DNA of 58,565 nucleotides from a virus. Within the stretch, counting starts at the first letter, position 1. Each line of letters opens with the position of its first letter. The notes beneath the pieces are model-generated. The model was not told where the DNA came from. It was given only the letters and a program-made list of their open reading frames with translations, and did no database searches. This document shows, piece after piece, positions 7,343-16,587 of the stretch. Position numbers and translations under genes: made by a program. Location of the stretch: positions 1 to 58,565 of IMG/VR virus record IMGVR_UViG_3300036861_000141. One strand, 5' to 3'.

Positions 7343-7592
7343 CGAGCGCGAGATCCTCGCCTCCCTCCGTCAGTCGCTCGCCCAAATGGCCGGCGAAATA
7401 GAGGAACAGGCCGAGGCGCGGAGATATGAGGCAACGGCGTCAGCCACTCGGCAGGAATTACGAGCGTGGGCACAGCGTCTGCGATCCCTGGCGGAGATCC
7501 CAGGACAGGAACAGAAAGAAAAGAACGGTGAGTCGCGTATGGACGAACCGAGTCATGCGAACATCGGCAACACGCGGCCACCGACTGACTAA
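7335..7592 (+). CDS. Small helical protein
   Basis: 85 residues, 8-base overlap with the preceding gene. Residues 1-58 form a charged, probably coiled-coil helix; the tail is polar. Unknown function. Confidence 0.55.
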   Translation: MPDEREILASLRQSLAQMAGEIEEQAEARRYEATASATRQELRAWAQRLRSLAEIPGQEQKEKNGESRMDEPSHANIGNTRPPTD

Positions 7593-7678
7593 TTCAATCG
7601 CTGGTGCATTCGATCAGCGTCGTGAATCGTTGCGGCTTACGTGGAGCATCGGCGGGTACAATTCGACGCGGAGGAGAC

Positions 7679-7951
7679 ATGACTGACGTTCAATTACGCG
7701 TGCTGCTCTCGCACCTGAAAGCGCGGCTCGATGATGCGATCGACATCGCGGAGGACAAACTGCCGGAGGAGTTGAAGGTCACGCCGCAGCATCCGGAATT
7801 GCTCAAGGCGTTTGAGCCGCTGCTTCAGAAGCCACAACCGTACATTCCGCAGTTAGCAGAACTGTATGCGTTGCAACAGGCGCTCGCGGAAGACATTGAA
7901 CGGCTCGACGCGGCCACACCAGACAATCGGCGCAAGTCGCTCACAAGTTGA
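7679..7951 (+). CDS. Unknown helical protein
   Basis: 90 residues. ATG 7679 is chosen because of a strong GGAGGAG ribosome site 4 bases upstream; the longer frame from 7604 lacks one. Helical, with a Pro-rich middle (QKPQPYIPQL). Unknown. Confidence 0.65.
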   Translation: MTDVQLRVLLSHLKARLDDAIDIAEDKLPEELKVTPQHPELLKAFEPLLQKPQPYIPQLAELYALQQALAEDIERLDAATPDNRRKSLTS

Positions 7952-7985
7952 AAGTGCCCGATCCTGCTCCCCAGACGGAGATCCC

Positions 7986-8255
7986 ATGAGTGACCAGGGC
8001 TTTAGCGCCAAACGCAGCAACGAGATTGCGGAGGCGACGTTCCGGCTGTCGCGCTGGTTCAAGGCGAGCGGCGTCGAGCGACCGAACGAGTTCATGGAGC
8101 TGTTGGCGCTGATTGTCGTCGCTGAGGATCAGACGTTGACGCCGGCCAAGATCGCGCACGGGCAAGAGATCGCCCGGCGGCATGATGCTGCACCACCGGA
8201 ACCCAGACGTCTAGGCAGTGATCAGCAGGACATCGGAAAGATACGGCAAGGATGA
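7986..8255 (+). CDS. Unknown small protein
   Basis: 89 residues from ATG 7986 with CGGAGA upstream. The central helix ERPNEFMELLALIVVAEDQT is the clearest structural feature. It overlaps the following HTH gene by 4 bases (ATGA). Confidence 0.6.
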   Translation: MSDQGFSAKRSNEIAEATFRLSRWFKASGVERPNEFMELLALIVVAEDQTLTPAKIAHGQEIARRHDAAPPEPRRLGSDQQDIGKIRQG

Positions 8256-8482
8256 GCAAGAAACGCGGCCGCGCGAAAGAACCATCCATTCTCGATCCCT
8301 TTACGCATCCGAAGTCCTCGGTGTGTCTCAGGGTCGCTGCAGAGTTTCTAGGGATCGACGTTCGTACCCTCCGCACCAGGATTCACCTCCGCAAGATTCC
8401 CGCATGGCACGACGAGAAGGTCTACCGGATCAACATCGAAGACCTGATCACCTACCAAGCCGAGAAACAGAAAGCATCCTAA
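8252..8482 (+). CDS. Excisionase/MerR-type HTH DNA-binding protein
   Basis: 76 residues. Residues 24-70 have the small winged-HTH pattern of excisionase-like proteins: CLRVAAEFLGIDVRTLRTRI, then a wing, then VYRINIEDLITYQ. As the last gene of the early block, placed just before the late genes, it could be a regulator of late expression; that role is inferred. Confidence 0.7.
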   Translation: MSKKRGRAKEPSILDPFTHPKSSVCLRVAAEFLGIDVRTLRTRIHLRKIPAWHDEKVYRINIEDLITYQAEKQKAS

Positions 8483-8605
8483 AAATAGTTGTACGTGGAA
8501 CCAACATCATCGACATGATGATGCATCCGACAGCCTAGTTTTCTGCGACCCTAGTCCAGCCTTGGCTGTGCCCGCAGCCGTCTTTGCCTTCTGAGTCACG
8601 TCCCT
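8483..8605 (+). promoter_or_regulatory. Early/late junction with stem-loop
   Basis: 123 bases without a gene. GGCTG/CAGCC (8564-8568 with 8575-8579) forms a hairpin followed by GTCTTTGCCTT, a weak terminator-like arrangement. CATCAT/ATGATG at about 8506-8524 is a second small inverted repeat. I see no convincing -35/-10 pair. Confidence 0.4.
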
Positions 8606-9076
8606 ATGGCACATCTCCGTTCACGTCCTGACAGTCAGCGGCTTGACGTCCATGTGTACGCAGAGTCTGCAGAATCCTCGTCTGGCGTGACCGACAAACT
8701 CAATCAAATCATTTCCGCCGTCAGCGCCTTACAGGCGCAAGGAGCACACCTCATGGCCGATCTCACACTTACTAGAGAAGCCCTCGCCACCCTCAACACG
8801 ACCACCAACGAACTCGCCGCGGCTGTCGATAGCGTCATTGTGGCGGATCAGGCGGAAGACGATGCGTTCCGTGCCGAGATTCAGGCGCTGAAAGATCAGA
8901 TTGCGGCCGGCGATCCAGTGACCCAGGCCGATCTGGACGAGCTGACGGCGGGCATGGGCGCGACGACCGCCACGCTTACCGCGGTCAAGTCGGCGTTGCA
9001 GGCGATGGGCTCGAGCCCGGCTGAGCCGATTCCTCCGGTGGATATTCCTCCGGTTGAGCCAATCCCAAACCCGTAA
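8606..9076 (+). CDS. Coiled-coil virion protein (fibre-associated)
   Basis: 156 residues, almost all heptad-rich helix from about 28 to 135, then a repeated Pro/Glu tail (IPPVDIPPVEPIPNP). An internal ATG at 8753 has a better ribosome site (AAGGAG) and may give a shorter form, but the upstream helix (KLNQIISAVSALQAQ) matches the usual architecture of such short fibre proteins. Probably trimeric and attached to the adjacent spike. Confidence 0.6.
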   Translation: MAHLRSRPDSQRLDVHVYAESAESSSGVTDKLNQIISAVSALQAQGAHLMADLTLTREALATLNTTTNELAAAVDSVIVADQAEDDAFRAEIQALKDQIAAGDPVTQADLDELTAGMGATTATLTAVKSALQAMGSSPAEPIPPVDIPPVEPIPNP

Positions 9077-9090
9077 CGGCTCGGTCGCTG

Positions 9091-11223
9091 ATGGCGAAGA
9101 AGCCCAGAGGGAAATGGACACGGCCGACCGAGCCAGCGCCAGAGCCGACGTCAGTCCCATCCTCTCCGATCTCAGCGTCGATTACAGGGCCGACGTACAG
9201 CGCGGATGGGATGACCGCTACGGTTGCCCTGTCCGCTTCTCAGGTAGCCTCGTGGCGGGTTGAATGGGGTGATGGGCAGGTTCTCCCGAGCAGTGAATCA
9301 AACGCGCCTCCAGCGTCAGCCTCGCACGTCTATAGCGCCGATGGCGAGTACCTCATTCGCTTCACCGTCATGGATGCGAGCGGACTCTCTGTGGAGGCAT
9401 CCGTGAGCGCCGGCATCATCTTCGCCAACGTCAACGCGCACCCTGATACGTCTGCGTTAACTGTCAATGCCGGACCGGATCAGGAATTACAGTTGCCGGC
9501 TCAGGACGTCACGCTCTTTGGCAGCGTTAGCGGTACGTCCGTCGTGGGCCAACACGATGGCCTGTATCTCTGGACCCAGGACAGCGGCCCGGCCTCAGGG
9601 ACGTTTTCGGCCCCGTGGGATCGGCATACCAGCGTCAACCTCACCACGGCTGGTACCTATGTCTTTCGCCTGACCTGTATTGCCTACGGAACGAGCGCCG
9701 CCGATACCGTGACCGTAACGGTCTTAGCGGAATCCGCCGCCACCAAATATTACGTCGATCCCACGTACACCGGAGGATCGAACGACGGCAGCGCGGCACA
9801 TCCGTGGACGACGATTTCCTATACCACCAGTGCAGCCGCAGCAGCCGGGGCTTGGGGCACCATCAACGCCGCCCTGGCGTCGAATCACGTCGTCGTGTTC
9901 TTCAGCGCGCGGCAAGCGGGATCGGACACCGTTGAATCGACCACCAATACCGTCAATCTCTGGCGGACAGACACCTCCACGCACCAGCTGATCTTCGACG
10001 GCAAGAGCAAATACAACACCAGCGACACCTCTGGCTCGTGGACGGATTACGCCGGGTCGAATCGGCACAAACTGAATTGCGCGAGTGGTGGCGGGTCCAT
10101 CGGCGTGCAGTCGGACCAAACCGCGTTTCCCATGCACTACACCCGCATCCGTGGGTTTGAATGCACTGGGATCAATGGCCGCGTCCTTATTGGCGGCAGT
10201 CACGTCACATTGGAGCACTCCTATATCCACGGCATCAACTCGGGTACCGATGCGACCGTGCAGCTCCAGGGCGCGATCAACACCAGCAATGCGAACGTCG
10301 AATTTGGTCGCTTAACGGATATCACCTTCCGCAGTCTCACGATTGGTGACAGCGACTCGGGTGAGTATCTCTATCTCGCCGGCAGTTACACGACTGCGGC
10401 GGACTTCGATCAGGCTGGCGGCACGGCGTACATGACGTACGGCAACACCCATGACAAGATCCTCGTGGAGTATTGCGACATTTCACACGGTGCGGGGACC
10501 GGCGAACAGTTTGACGCCATCGACATCAAGGCCGGCCTCACCAACGTCACCATTCGTGGGAACACGATCAGTAATCTCGTCGCGACCACGACTGGTATTT
10601 CAGCGCTTGGCGTGTTCTGGCCTACTGGCCAGGGCTACGCGCCCACGGTCGGGAATTACCTCATCGAAAACAACCGCTTCCAGAACGGGAATGGAGCTGG
10701 CGGGATTATCCTGTCCAAGATGAGCGGATGTGTGATCCGCAATAACATCCTAAACGCGCATGGCTCGATTCAGACGAGCGGCAACGATCCGGGCACCACG
10801 GCTGGCGATTCGGTCGATTACTGGAAGAGCCGGCGGGTTCAGATTTACAACAACGTCGTTCGTACCGGCATCGTCTATATCTCCTACGCCGATCTGGTAG
10901 TCATCAAGAACAACATCATTATCGAGTCTACGAACCCGTATGGATTGGTGTCGATTGATGGCAGCACCACTAATGCGTCGAACGTGACGGAGGGTTACAA
11001 CGCGACGCACCTGGGGGTGGCGAATGTCACGAGCCTCGGTGGGTCGTTCACGGTCGCATCTCCATATACCGGGCTGTTTGTCGATCTCGCGGGTGGAGAC
11101 TTTCACTTAGGTGCCAGCAGTGTTGCGAAAGATACCGGAACCTCACTCGCGACGATGTTCGCGGTGGACTTTGCCGGCGCGACTCGATCCGGGACGTGGG
11201 ACATCGGGGCCTACGCCGCGTGA
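9091..11223 (+). CDS. Tail spike / adhesin with PKD-like and beta-helix domains
   Basis: 710 residues. Residues about 28-110 form a PKD/Ig-like fold (WRVEWGDGQV, HVYSADGEYLIRFTV). Residues about 125-210 form a second (VNAGPDQELQLPAQDVTLFG to TYVFRLT). From about 218 onward the sequence has the short strand-turn pattern of a right-handed parallel beta-helix (NVTIRGNTISNL, YLIENNRFQNG, CVIRNNILN, VVIKNNIII). Such helices bind or cut polysaccharide in phage spikes, so this is probably the host-recognition protein. The active site cannot be identified by eye. Confidence 0.8.
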   Translation: MAKKPRGKWTRPTEPAPEPTSVPSSPISASITGPTYSADGMTATVALSASQVASWRVEWGDGQVLPSSESNAPPASASHVYSADGEYLIRFTVMDASGLSVEASVSAGIIFANVNAHPDTSALTVNAGPDQELQLPAQDVTLFGSVSGTSVVGQHDGLYLWTQDSGPASGTFSAPWDRHTSVNLTTAGTYVFRLTCIAYGTSAADTVTVTVLAESAATKYYVDPTYTGGSNDGSAAHPWTTISYTTSAAAAAGAWGTINAALASNHVVVFFSARQAGSDTVESTTNTVNLWRTDTSTHQLIFDGKSKYNTSDTSGSWTDYAGSNRHKLNCASGGGSIGVQSDQTAFPMHYTRIRGFECTGINGRVLIGGSHVTLEHSYIHGINSGTDATVQLQGAINTSNANVEFGRLTDITFRSLTIGDSDSGEYLYLAGSYTTAADFDQAGGTAYMTYGNTHDKILVEYCDISHGAGTGEQFDAIDIKAGLTNVTIRGNTISNLVATTTGISALGVFWPTGQGYAPTVGNYLIENNRFQNGNGAGGIILSKMSGCVIRNNILNAHGSIQTSGNDPGTTAGDSVDYWKSRRVQIYNNVVRTGIVYISYADLVVIKNNIIIESTNPYGLVSIDGSTTNASNVTEGYNATHLGVANVTSLGGSFTVASPYTGLFVDLAGGDFHLGASSVAKDTGTSLATMFAVDFAGATRSGTWDIGAYAA

Positions 11224-11225
11224 GA

Positions 11226-11423
11226 TTAGAGCAGGCCGGTGCCCATGAACATCTCGCCAGCGAGATAGGCGACGGTGGCGAACCCAGCCACCGCGAACCA
11301 CGTCGCCATCAGGATTTTCAGCGGGCGCGGTTCTTTGGATTGCACGGCCAGGACAAAGAGGGGTCCGATCACGGCGAGAACTGGTATCAGGCGCAGCGTC
11401 AGGAAAATGAGCCGTTCGGTCAT
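11226..11423 (-). CDS. Antisense small membrane protein
   Basis: 65 residues on the opposite strand inside the late block, tail-to-tail with the spike gene (3-base gap). Two hydrophobic segments (about 5-27 and 40-62) separated by a short charged loop (QSKEPRP) predict a membrane hairpin. It is the first of several antisense small membrane genes here and may be a moron with its own expression. Confidence 0.6.
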   Translation of the reverse strand: MTERLIFLTLRLIPVLAVIGPLFVLAVQSKEPRPLKILMATWFAVAGFATVAYLAGEMFMGTGLL

Positions 11424-11465
11424 GGGTCGATCACTCTATCACATGCCATGCGGGTAAATCTGTAA

Positions 11466-12167
11466 ATGGCCTACAGCCTCATTGCACACCGTGCGGACGG
11501 GTTAGGCGCGAACGGGGGTACGTCTGGAGCGATAGATACCAGCGGGGCCAACCTGATCACTTTAGCGATTGCCTCCGATGCTACGAATAACATCGTCGCG
11601 GGGGACATTTCCGACAGTAAAGGCAACACCGGCTGGACCCTGGCCGGGGCGGTGTACGAGGGGACGAACCTCGCGATCCAGATTTTTTATAAGGTGTCGC
11701 CGGTAATCGGGGCTAGTCACACTTTCACGGCAACTCGCACGGGGAGTGTCTGTTCGATGGCGGCGGCGGCATGGCTTGGGTCAGCCACGACGCCAATGGA
11801 TCTCTTTGATGGTGCCGCGGCTGATAGTGGGACGTCGCTCTCCACGCCGTCAGGGATTACGCCGAGTGAAAACAATGCACTCGTGATTTCGGCGCTTGGC
11901 ATTGGTGGATCAGGCACGATCACGGACCCGGCCGGGTTGACACGGACGGATCTCGCGGCGTTTTCAGGCGGCAACAATTACGGTGTGGTGATGGCATATG
12001 TGATCCAGACCACGGCGGCATTGGTTGATCCGAATTGGGTGAGCGACACCGACGAATCACACTCAGTCGTACTGGTGTCCTTCAAGAATGGATCGGCACC
12101 AGTGAATGGTGGAGGTGGTTCCCCCACTGACGGCAAGATCCTCATTGCTCCGGTCGGGTTCTCCTAA
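11466..12167 (+). CDS. Virion jelly-roll-like protein
   Basis: 233 residues, beta-rich, low in charge. It follows the same plan as the N-terminal halves of the proteins at 13869 and 39904: a strand with DSKGNTGW, an aromatic strand (IQIFYKVSP), and an alternating Ser/Thr/Gly region, ending in a Gly-rich tail (NGGGGSPTDGK). This suggests a family of surface decoration or tail-fibre domains. TAATG overlap with the next gene. Confidence 0.65.
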   Translation: MAYSLIAHRADGLGANGGTSGAIDTSGANLITLAIASDATNNIVAGDISDSKGNTGWTLAGAVYEGTNLAIQIFYKVSPVIGASHTFTATRTGSVCSMAAAAWLGSATTPMDLFDGAAADSGTSLSTPSGITPSENNALVISALGIGGSGTITDPAGLTRTDLAAFSGGNNYGVVMAYVIQTTAALVDPNWVSDTDESHSVVLVSFKNGSAPVNGGGGSPTDGKILIAPVGFS

Positions 12168-12739
12168 TGTCCTCTGTGATCGAACGTGAGCGCCAACTCT
12201 ATTCCGATGTCTTCACCGGGATCGATCAGTACGCCGATCACTCACCCGGTGAGCAACACGTCTCGCTGTTTCTGGAGATGGCGCGCATTACCGATCCCGA
12301 GCACTTCTCTGTGCTTGATGCGGGATGTGGATCGGGCAAGGGTGCGCTAGGCCTCCAGTCCGCAGGGTTTCAGGTACGGATGTGCGACATCACCCCTGAG
12401 GGCCTGATCGACGAGGCGCGCGATCTCCCATTCCAATCCACCTGCCTCTGGCATTCGCTGGGTCCACGAGTGGATTTTGTCTACTGCACCGACGTGCTCG
12501 AGCACATCCCGACTGAGTTCACAATGCTCGTTATCAGCCGACTACTTGAGGTGTCACGGCGCGGGGTGTTCCTAAGTATTTCGCTGATGCCGGATGTCTT
12601 TGGGTATCAGATTGGTCAGCCCTTACATCACACTGTCCGGCCCTTTTCGTGGTGGCGCGACAACATTTCAGCTATTGGGCAGATTCAAGAGTGCCGGGAT
12701 CTGTTGCATACGGGCGTGTTTTGGGTGACTGCGGCGTGA
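12167..12739 (+). CDS. Class I SAM-dependent methyltransferase
   Basis: 190 residues. DAGCGSGKG (motif I) lies at about 46-54, a D after the next strand (MCDITPEG), and DFVYCTDVLEHIP (motif IV region) at about 104. It is short and of the small-molecule/sugar methyltransferase type rather than a DNA enzyme (no PPY). It sits between two virion genes and next to the DUF115-like enzyme, so it could methylate a sugar on the virion or host surface; inferred. Confidence 0.75.
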   Translation: MSSVIERERQLYSDVFTGIDQYADHSPGEQHVSLFLEMARITDPEHFSVLDAGCGSGKGALGLQSAGFQVRMCDITPEGLIDEARDLPFQSTCLWHSLGPRVDFVYCTDVLEHIPTEFTMLVISRLLEVSRRGVFLSISLMPDVFGYQIGQPLHHTVRPFSWWRDNISAIGQIQECRDLLHTGVFWVTAA

Positions 12740-12957
12740 GTGCGCTCAACGGTCAGTCGGTGTTTCAAATCGACGGCCTGCATCTGAATGAGCCGCACTT
12801 CTTGTTGCAGGAGACGAAGCCACCATGTGGATGCGATGCGCCTGTGCGCGGTGTGTGGACATTTGCCGGCTTGTTGCGCATCAGCGATACCTTGTGTCAG
12901 ACCTATTGCCGGAAGTGCGGCCTGCTCGGTGAGTTTTGGGATCCCTCGACATGCTGA
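12736..12957 (+). CDS. Zinc-ribbon-like small protein
   Basis: 73 residues from a GTG in a GTGA overlap. Four cysteines are arranged as PPCGCD and CQTYCRKCG, a probable zinc site. Its stop overlaps the start of the DUF115-like gene. Unknown function. Confidence 0.55.
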   Translation: MSALNGQSVFQIDGLHLNEPHFLLQETKPPCGCDAPVRGVWTFAGLLRISDTLCQTYCRKCGLLGEFWDPSTC

Positions 12958-13868
12958 ACGATGCGACGCCAGTCGCTGACGAAGACCTGAAAGTCTTTGA
13001 GGGCATCTCCTTTCAAGGGCACGTGAATGTTTCTGAAGAGGGCCTGCTGGAGAATGTCCGTTCCGCGATACGTAGAGGGCATCAGCAGCTTAGGCCGTCT
13101 CAAGTCCCCAGCTATGAAGAGGTAGTGCTGATTGGTGGCGGGCCATCCCTAGAGGACACGCTCCAAGAACTCGTGGAGCTCGATCGTGCTGGCGCTAAGT
13201 TGGTCACGGTCAATGGTGCCTATCGGTGGGCGCTCGAGCACAACCTGAAACCCACCGCGCAAATCGTGATGGATGCGCGGTCGCACAATGCACGCTTTGT
13301 GACGCCGTTCAAGCCGAAGTGTCATTACATCTTAGCTTCGCAGTGCCATCCAGATACGTGGGATGCGGTGGCGGAGTATCCCGATAGCTACGATCCTAGA
13401 ACCGGCGTGCAGGATGGCGGTGTGTGGATCTTCCACGCGGTGACAGGTGGCGATCCGGCGATCAAAGCGTTGCTTGATGACTACTACCGCCAGCAATGGA
13501 TTGGCGTCGGTGGCGGTACGACGGTGATCATGCGGGCGATCGGCTTGATGTCGATGATGTGGAAGGTGCGCCGGATTCACTTGTTTGGCGTCGATAGCTG
13601 TTTCATGAACGGGAAGGGCCACGCCTACGAGCAGCCAGAGAACGAGCTGGATCGGGCGCGACCGTTTCGCATCGAGCCGACTGGTGGACATCCAGAACTG
13701 GCTCGGACGTTCATGGCTGCGCCGTGGCATGCAAAACAAGCCCACGACCTTGCGCAACTGATCCGGTTGCACGCGGATCACTTCAGGGTCCACGTGCATG
13801 GCGATGGAATGTTGGCCTACATGCTGAAGTCTGCGGCTGATGCTGCAGTCATTGAGGCGATGGGGTAA
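12951..13868 (+). CDS. DUF115/MAF_flag10-like sugar-related enzyme
   Basis: 305 residues from ATG 12951 (a TTG at 12936 is less likely). VVLIGGGPSL begins the core at about 60, followed by VTVNGAYRWAL and PTAQIVMDAR, the Rossmann-like pattern of the DUF115/6-hydroxymethylpterin-pyrophosphokinase-like proteins found in surface glycan and flagellin glycosylation loci. A second GVGGGTTV block and HLFGVDSCF follow. A related gene lies at 27402. Probable role in sugar transfer; the reaction is unknown. Confidence 0.65.
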   Translation: MLNDATPVADEDLKVFEGISFQGHVNVSEEGLLENVRSAIRRGHQQLRPSQVPSYEEVVLIGGGPSLEDTLQELVELDRAGAKLVTVNGAYRWALEHNLKPTAQIVMDARSHNARFVTPFKPKCHYILASQCHPDTWDAVAEYPDSYDPRTGVQDGGVWIFHAVTGGDPAIKALLDDYYRQQWIGVGGGTTVIMRAIGLMSMMWKVRRIHLFGVDSCFMNGKGHAYEQPENELDRARPFRIEPTGGHPELARTFMAAPWHAKQAHDLAQLIRLHADHFRVHVHGDGMLAYMLKSAADAAVIEAMG

Positions 13869-15971
13869 ATGGCTGTTGCACTTCGCGGTGCGGCGGCGGT
13901 TCCAGTCGGCAATCCAACGACGGGTTTTACGGTCGCTGTGGATGCGGCGGTTGTCGCTGGCGATCTCCTGTTCCTTGCTGTCACCTCGCGTGATTCGACT
14001 GGGGCCGGCACGCTCGCCGTCACCGATAACGACACAGGTGGAAACACCTGGGCAAAGATCGCCAACTCCACCGACCATAAAGCCACGCTGTGGTACAAGC
14101 GCGCGACTTCAGGCACGGCCAGCAAGACGGTCACGGTCGCCAACGCGGTCGGCTCATGTTCTGGCGTCCTGAAAGCCTTTTCCGGCGGATCCGCAGCGAC
14201 CGTGCCGTACGCGAACGTTACCGTCGAAACAAACGCGTTGGCTGACGAATCGCACGCGAGCTTTACGCCGAGCGGGACCGACTCAATGGTCTGCGCCTCG
14301 GTCCACAACTACAACAACGACGACGCGGTTACCAGCCTCTCGTTTGCCACGCTCGGTGCGCTGACCGTCACGGAAAAGCAGTCCACGGGCGGTTCAGACT
14401 GCGCCTGCATCTTCGGACATAAGGCCCAAACAGGGGCCTCAGCGGCGACTGGTACGTTGACGTGGGCGCAAACGGACGGGACGAGTTATTCGATTACCTG
14501 GATCATTTCACCGCTGATTGAGTTGGCGTCTGGGTTAGGTTCCGCGGCGCTTACGGGTGTGGCGGCGTCCTTGGCGTTTGTCGTGGGCCTCAGCGCTGGG
14601 AGTCTGGCTCTTACCGGAGCGTCGTTCGCGCACGGTTTCCAAGCGCCGATCACTGGTGATGTCGTGCTGGCTGGAGCTGCGCCAACCGTATCGGTGGGTG
14701 CTGGCTCAGCGACGGACATTCCGATCCCGGTTGGTAATCTCACAGCATTAGGGCTTGTTCCCACGCTGGCCTATGCGCTGCCTGGGAGTGCTGGTGCGGT
14801 TACAGCGGCTGGCCAGGCGCTGATCCTCTCGTATGGCTTGCCTCAGAGCATTGGTGCCATTGTCACCGCAGGAGCTGCGCCGAGTCTGGCGTTTAGTTCC
14901 CCGTTGCCAGTCGGCGCTGTGCTCGTCAACGGCCTGGCTCCAGTAGCCTCGGTCAACACCTTCATCAACCCTGGTGTTGGTGCAGTTGTTGGTAATGGCC
15001 TCGCGCCGACACTCAGCGTCAGTCTAGTTGTTCCTGTTCCCGTTGGGGCGCTCACGGCATCAGGGCAAGGTATCAGCATCGCTTTCGGCGTTCCAATTGG
15101 TCTTGGTGCGGCCGTATTTGACGGTCTGGCGCCGTCGATCTCAGGAGCAACGGTTCTCAGCGTCCCCGTTGGGGCACTGACCGTTACTGGGTCGATCACT
15201 TCGCTGGCATTCACGGTACCGCTGGATGTTGGCGCGGTCACGAGTCAAGGCCTCGCGCCAGCGATTGCGACGAGTGTTGGTGTACCTGTTGGCACCCTCA
15301 CGATCGATGGGCTGGCTGTCTCGCTCGTTGGGTCAGGCGCTATCGCCACTCCAGCTGGCGCTGGTGCCTTCTCAGGCCTCGCCCCAACGCTGACCTATGC
15401 GATTCGCGCCGATGTCCCTGTTGGCGTGCTCACGCTGGATGGTGCGGCACCGACACTCCTTACTGGCATTCGTCGCGATCTTGGGTTAGGCACGATCACC
15501 GCAGACGGTCTTGCGCCAACGCTTCTATCGGCTGGTGGTATATCGCCCGGCGTTGGCGTAGTGGTGCTCCAGGGGCAGGCACCCTCAGTAGCTGTTGCCT
15601 ATCGGGTGCCAGTTGGCCTTGGCGCCGCGACGGTGAATGGTCTCGCGCCGATGCTCACGGTGGGGCAATACGCAAGCCTTGGCGTTGGCGTGCTGGCGCT
15701 CAATGGTTCCGCTCCAACGCTGTCAGGCGCCATCAGCATCTCACCGAGCACTGGGCAGCTCGTTCTCAACGGACATGCGCTGGCCTTAGCGTCTGGCCTT
15801 GTGCAAGTTGGCTTGGGCGTGGTGACGCTCATCGGGTATGCACCAGCCACGTTGTTCACCTCAACGCCGGTCGATACGATTCAGATCAGATGGCGATCGA
15901 CGACGGCGCAGGTGATGCCTGGATCTGGGGTGATTACAGTGAAGGCTGGAAGGGACACGGTTTTGGCGTGA
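13869..15971 (+). CDS. Virion protein with about 21 glycine-rich repeats
   Basis: 700 residues. Residues 1-215 form the same jelly-roll-like domain as at 11466 and 39904. Residues about 217-670 are about 21 tandem units of 20-26 residues with consensus GxLxxxGxAPTL followed by a variable strand and PVG (for example GALTASGQ, GVLTLDGAAPTL, GVVVLQGQAPSV). The pattern suggests a long beta-solenoid or a rod. The same repeat type occurs 11 times in the baseplate protein at 39904. The unit sequence diverges at nucleotide level, so it is not a recent DNA expansion. Confidence 0.75.
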   Translation: MAVALRGAAAVPVGNPTTGFTVAVDAAVVAGDLLFLAVTSRDSTGAGTLAVTDNDTGGNTWAKIANSTDHKATLWYKRATSGTASKTVTVANAVGSCSGVLKAFSGGSAATVPYANVTVETNALADESHASFTPSGTDSMVCASVHNYNNDDAVTSLSFATLGALTVTEKQSTGGSDCACIFGHKAQTGASAATGTLTWAQTDGTSYSITWIISPLIELASGLGSAALTGVAASLAFVVGLSAGSLALTGASFAHGFQAPITGDVVLAGAAPTVSVGAGSATDIPIPVGNLTALGLVPTLAYALPGSAGAVTAAGQALILSYGLPQSIGAIVTAGAAPSLAFSSPLPVGAVLVNGLAPVASVNTFINPGVGAVVGNGLAPTLSVSLVVPVPVGALTASGQGISIAFGVPIGLGAAVFDGLAPSISGATVLSVPVGALTVTGSITSLAFTVPLDVGAVTSQGLAPAIATSVGVPVGTLTIDGLAVSLVGSGAIATPAGAGAFSGLAPTLTYAIRADVPVGVLTLDGAAPTLLTGIRRDLGLGTITADGLAPTLLSAGGISPGVGVVVLQGQAPSVAVAYRVPVGLGAATVNGLAPMLTVGQYASLGVGVLALNGSAPTLSGAISISPSTGQLVLNGHALALASGLVQVGLGVVTLIGYAPATLFTSTPVDTIQIRWRSTTAQVMPGSGVITVKAGRDTVLA

Positions 15972-16243
15972 AGGAATATCCGAGTTGGGGTTGGTACATC
16001 CCGCTTGTCATGTATGCGGTCGGGTTTCAGTTTATGCCGGACGGCGCGATGTGGCGGCAATTCGTAGCAGGCGTGATCTTTATGGTGGCCGGACATGTCA
16101 GCGCCTATTTCGCGTTCGCTGAAAAGCGTAAGAAGATCGTCCAAGATTTAGCCGATGCCAAGGATGAACTGCGGAGCATTCGGGATCGGCAAATGAGGGA
16201 CGCGGTATATGGGACACGACCAGGCATGGGAAGAGGTGCTTGA
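15968..16243 (+). CDS. Small two-helix membrane protein
   Basis: 91 residues from a GTG that overlaps the previous stop (GTGA). An ATG at 15890 would give 117 residues but overlap by 82 bases. Two hydrophobic segments (about 8-24 and 32-52) precede a charged coiled-coil tail (EKRKKIVQDLADAKDELRSI). A holin-like or membrane-anchor role is possible but unproven. Confidence 0.6.
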   Translation: MKEYPSWGWYIPLVMYAVGFQFMPDGAMWRQFVAGVIFMVAGHVSAYFAFAEKRKKIVQDLADAKDELRSIRDRQMRDAVYGTRPGMGRGA

Positions 16244-16246
16244 GAC

Positions 16247-16576
16247 ATGAGCACAATTACAGCCGGTGGATTAGTTGCCCAAGATGTCAACGAGCGTGTG
16301 ACGCGGCGGTTTGACTGGTCAGATGTCTTGGCGTCTGGCGTGGATTTAGCTGACGCTGGAATGTTTATCGTGACGCCGCTCGATCTGGCCACGAGCCCGC
16401 CAACCAGTTCACTTGTGGTGGATCAGGAAGTACTTGAAGTTGGCGATCAGAGTGTGGTGTTCCAAACCAGCGGAGGCATTGCAGGAACGGACTATCGGGT
16501 CGTGCATCGGGTGACGACGAATGAAACCCCGGCGCAAATCTTGGAAGCCGATCTCTTAGTCCTCATCACGAGTTAA
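16247..16576 (+). CDS. Small Ig-like virion protein
   Basis: 109 residues, beta-rich. RFDWSDVLASG, the long middle, and SGGIAGTDYRVVHRVTTNETPAQILEADLLVLI match the plan of short phage proteins with one Ig-like domain often encoded near fibres. No enzyme motif. Confidence 0.6.
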   Translation: MSTITAGGLVAQDVNERVTRRFDWSDVLASGVDLADAGMFIVTPLDLATSPPTSSLVVDQEVLEVGDQSVVFQTSGGIAGTDYRVVHRVTTNETPAQILEADLLVLITS

Positions 16577-16587
16577 AGGAGCCCATC

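Noticed and set aside
8606-9076. Scaffold protein
   Set aside because: It is far from the capsid gene, which already has a fused delta-like region; the neighbourhood is fibre-related.
13869-15971. Recent tandem DNA duplication in the repeat protein
   Set aside because: Units vary in length and codons; similarity is at protein level only.
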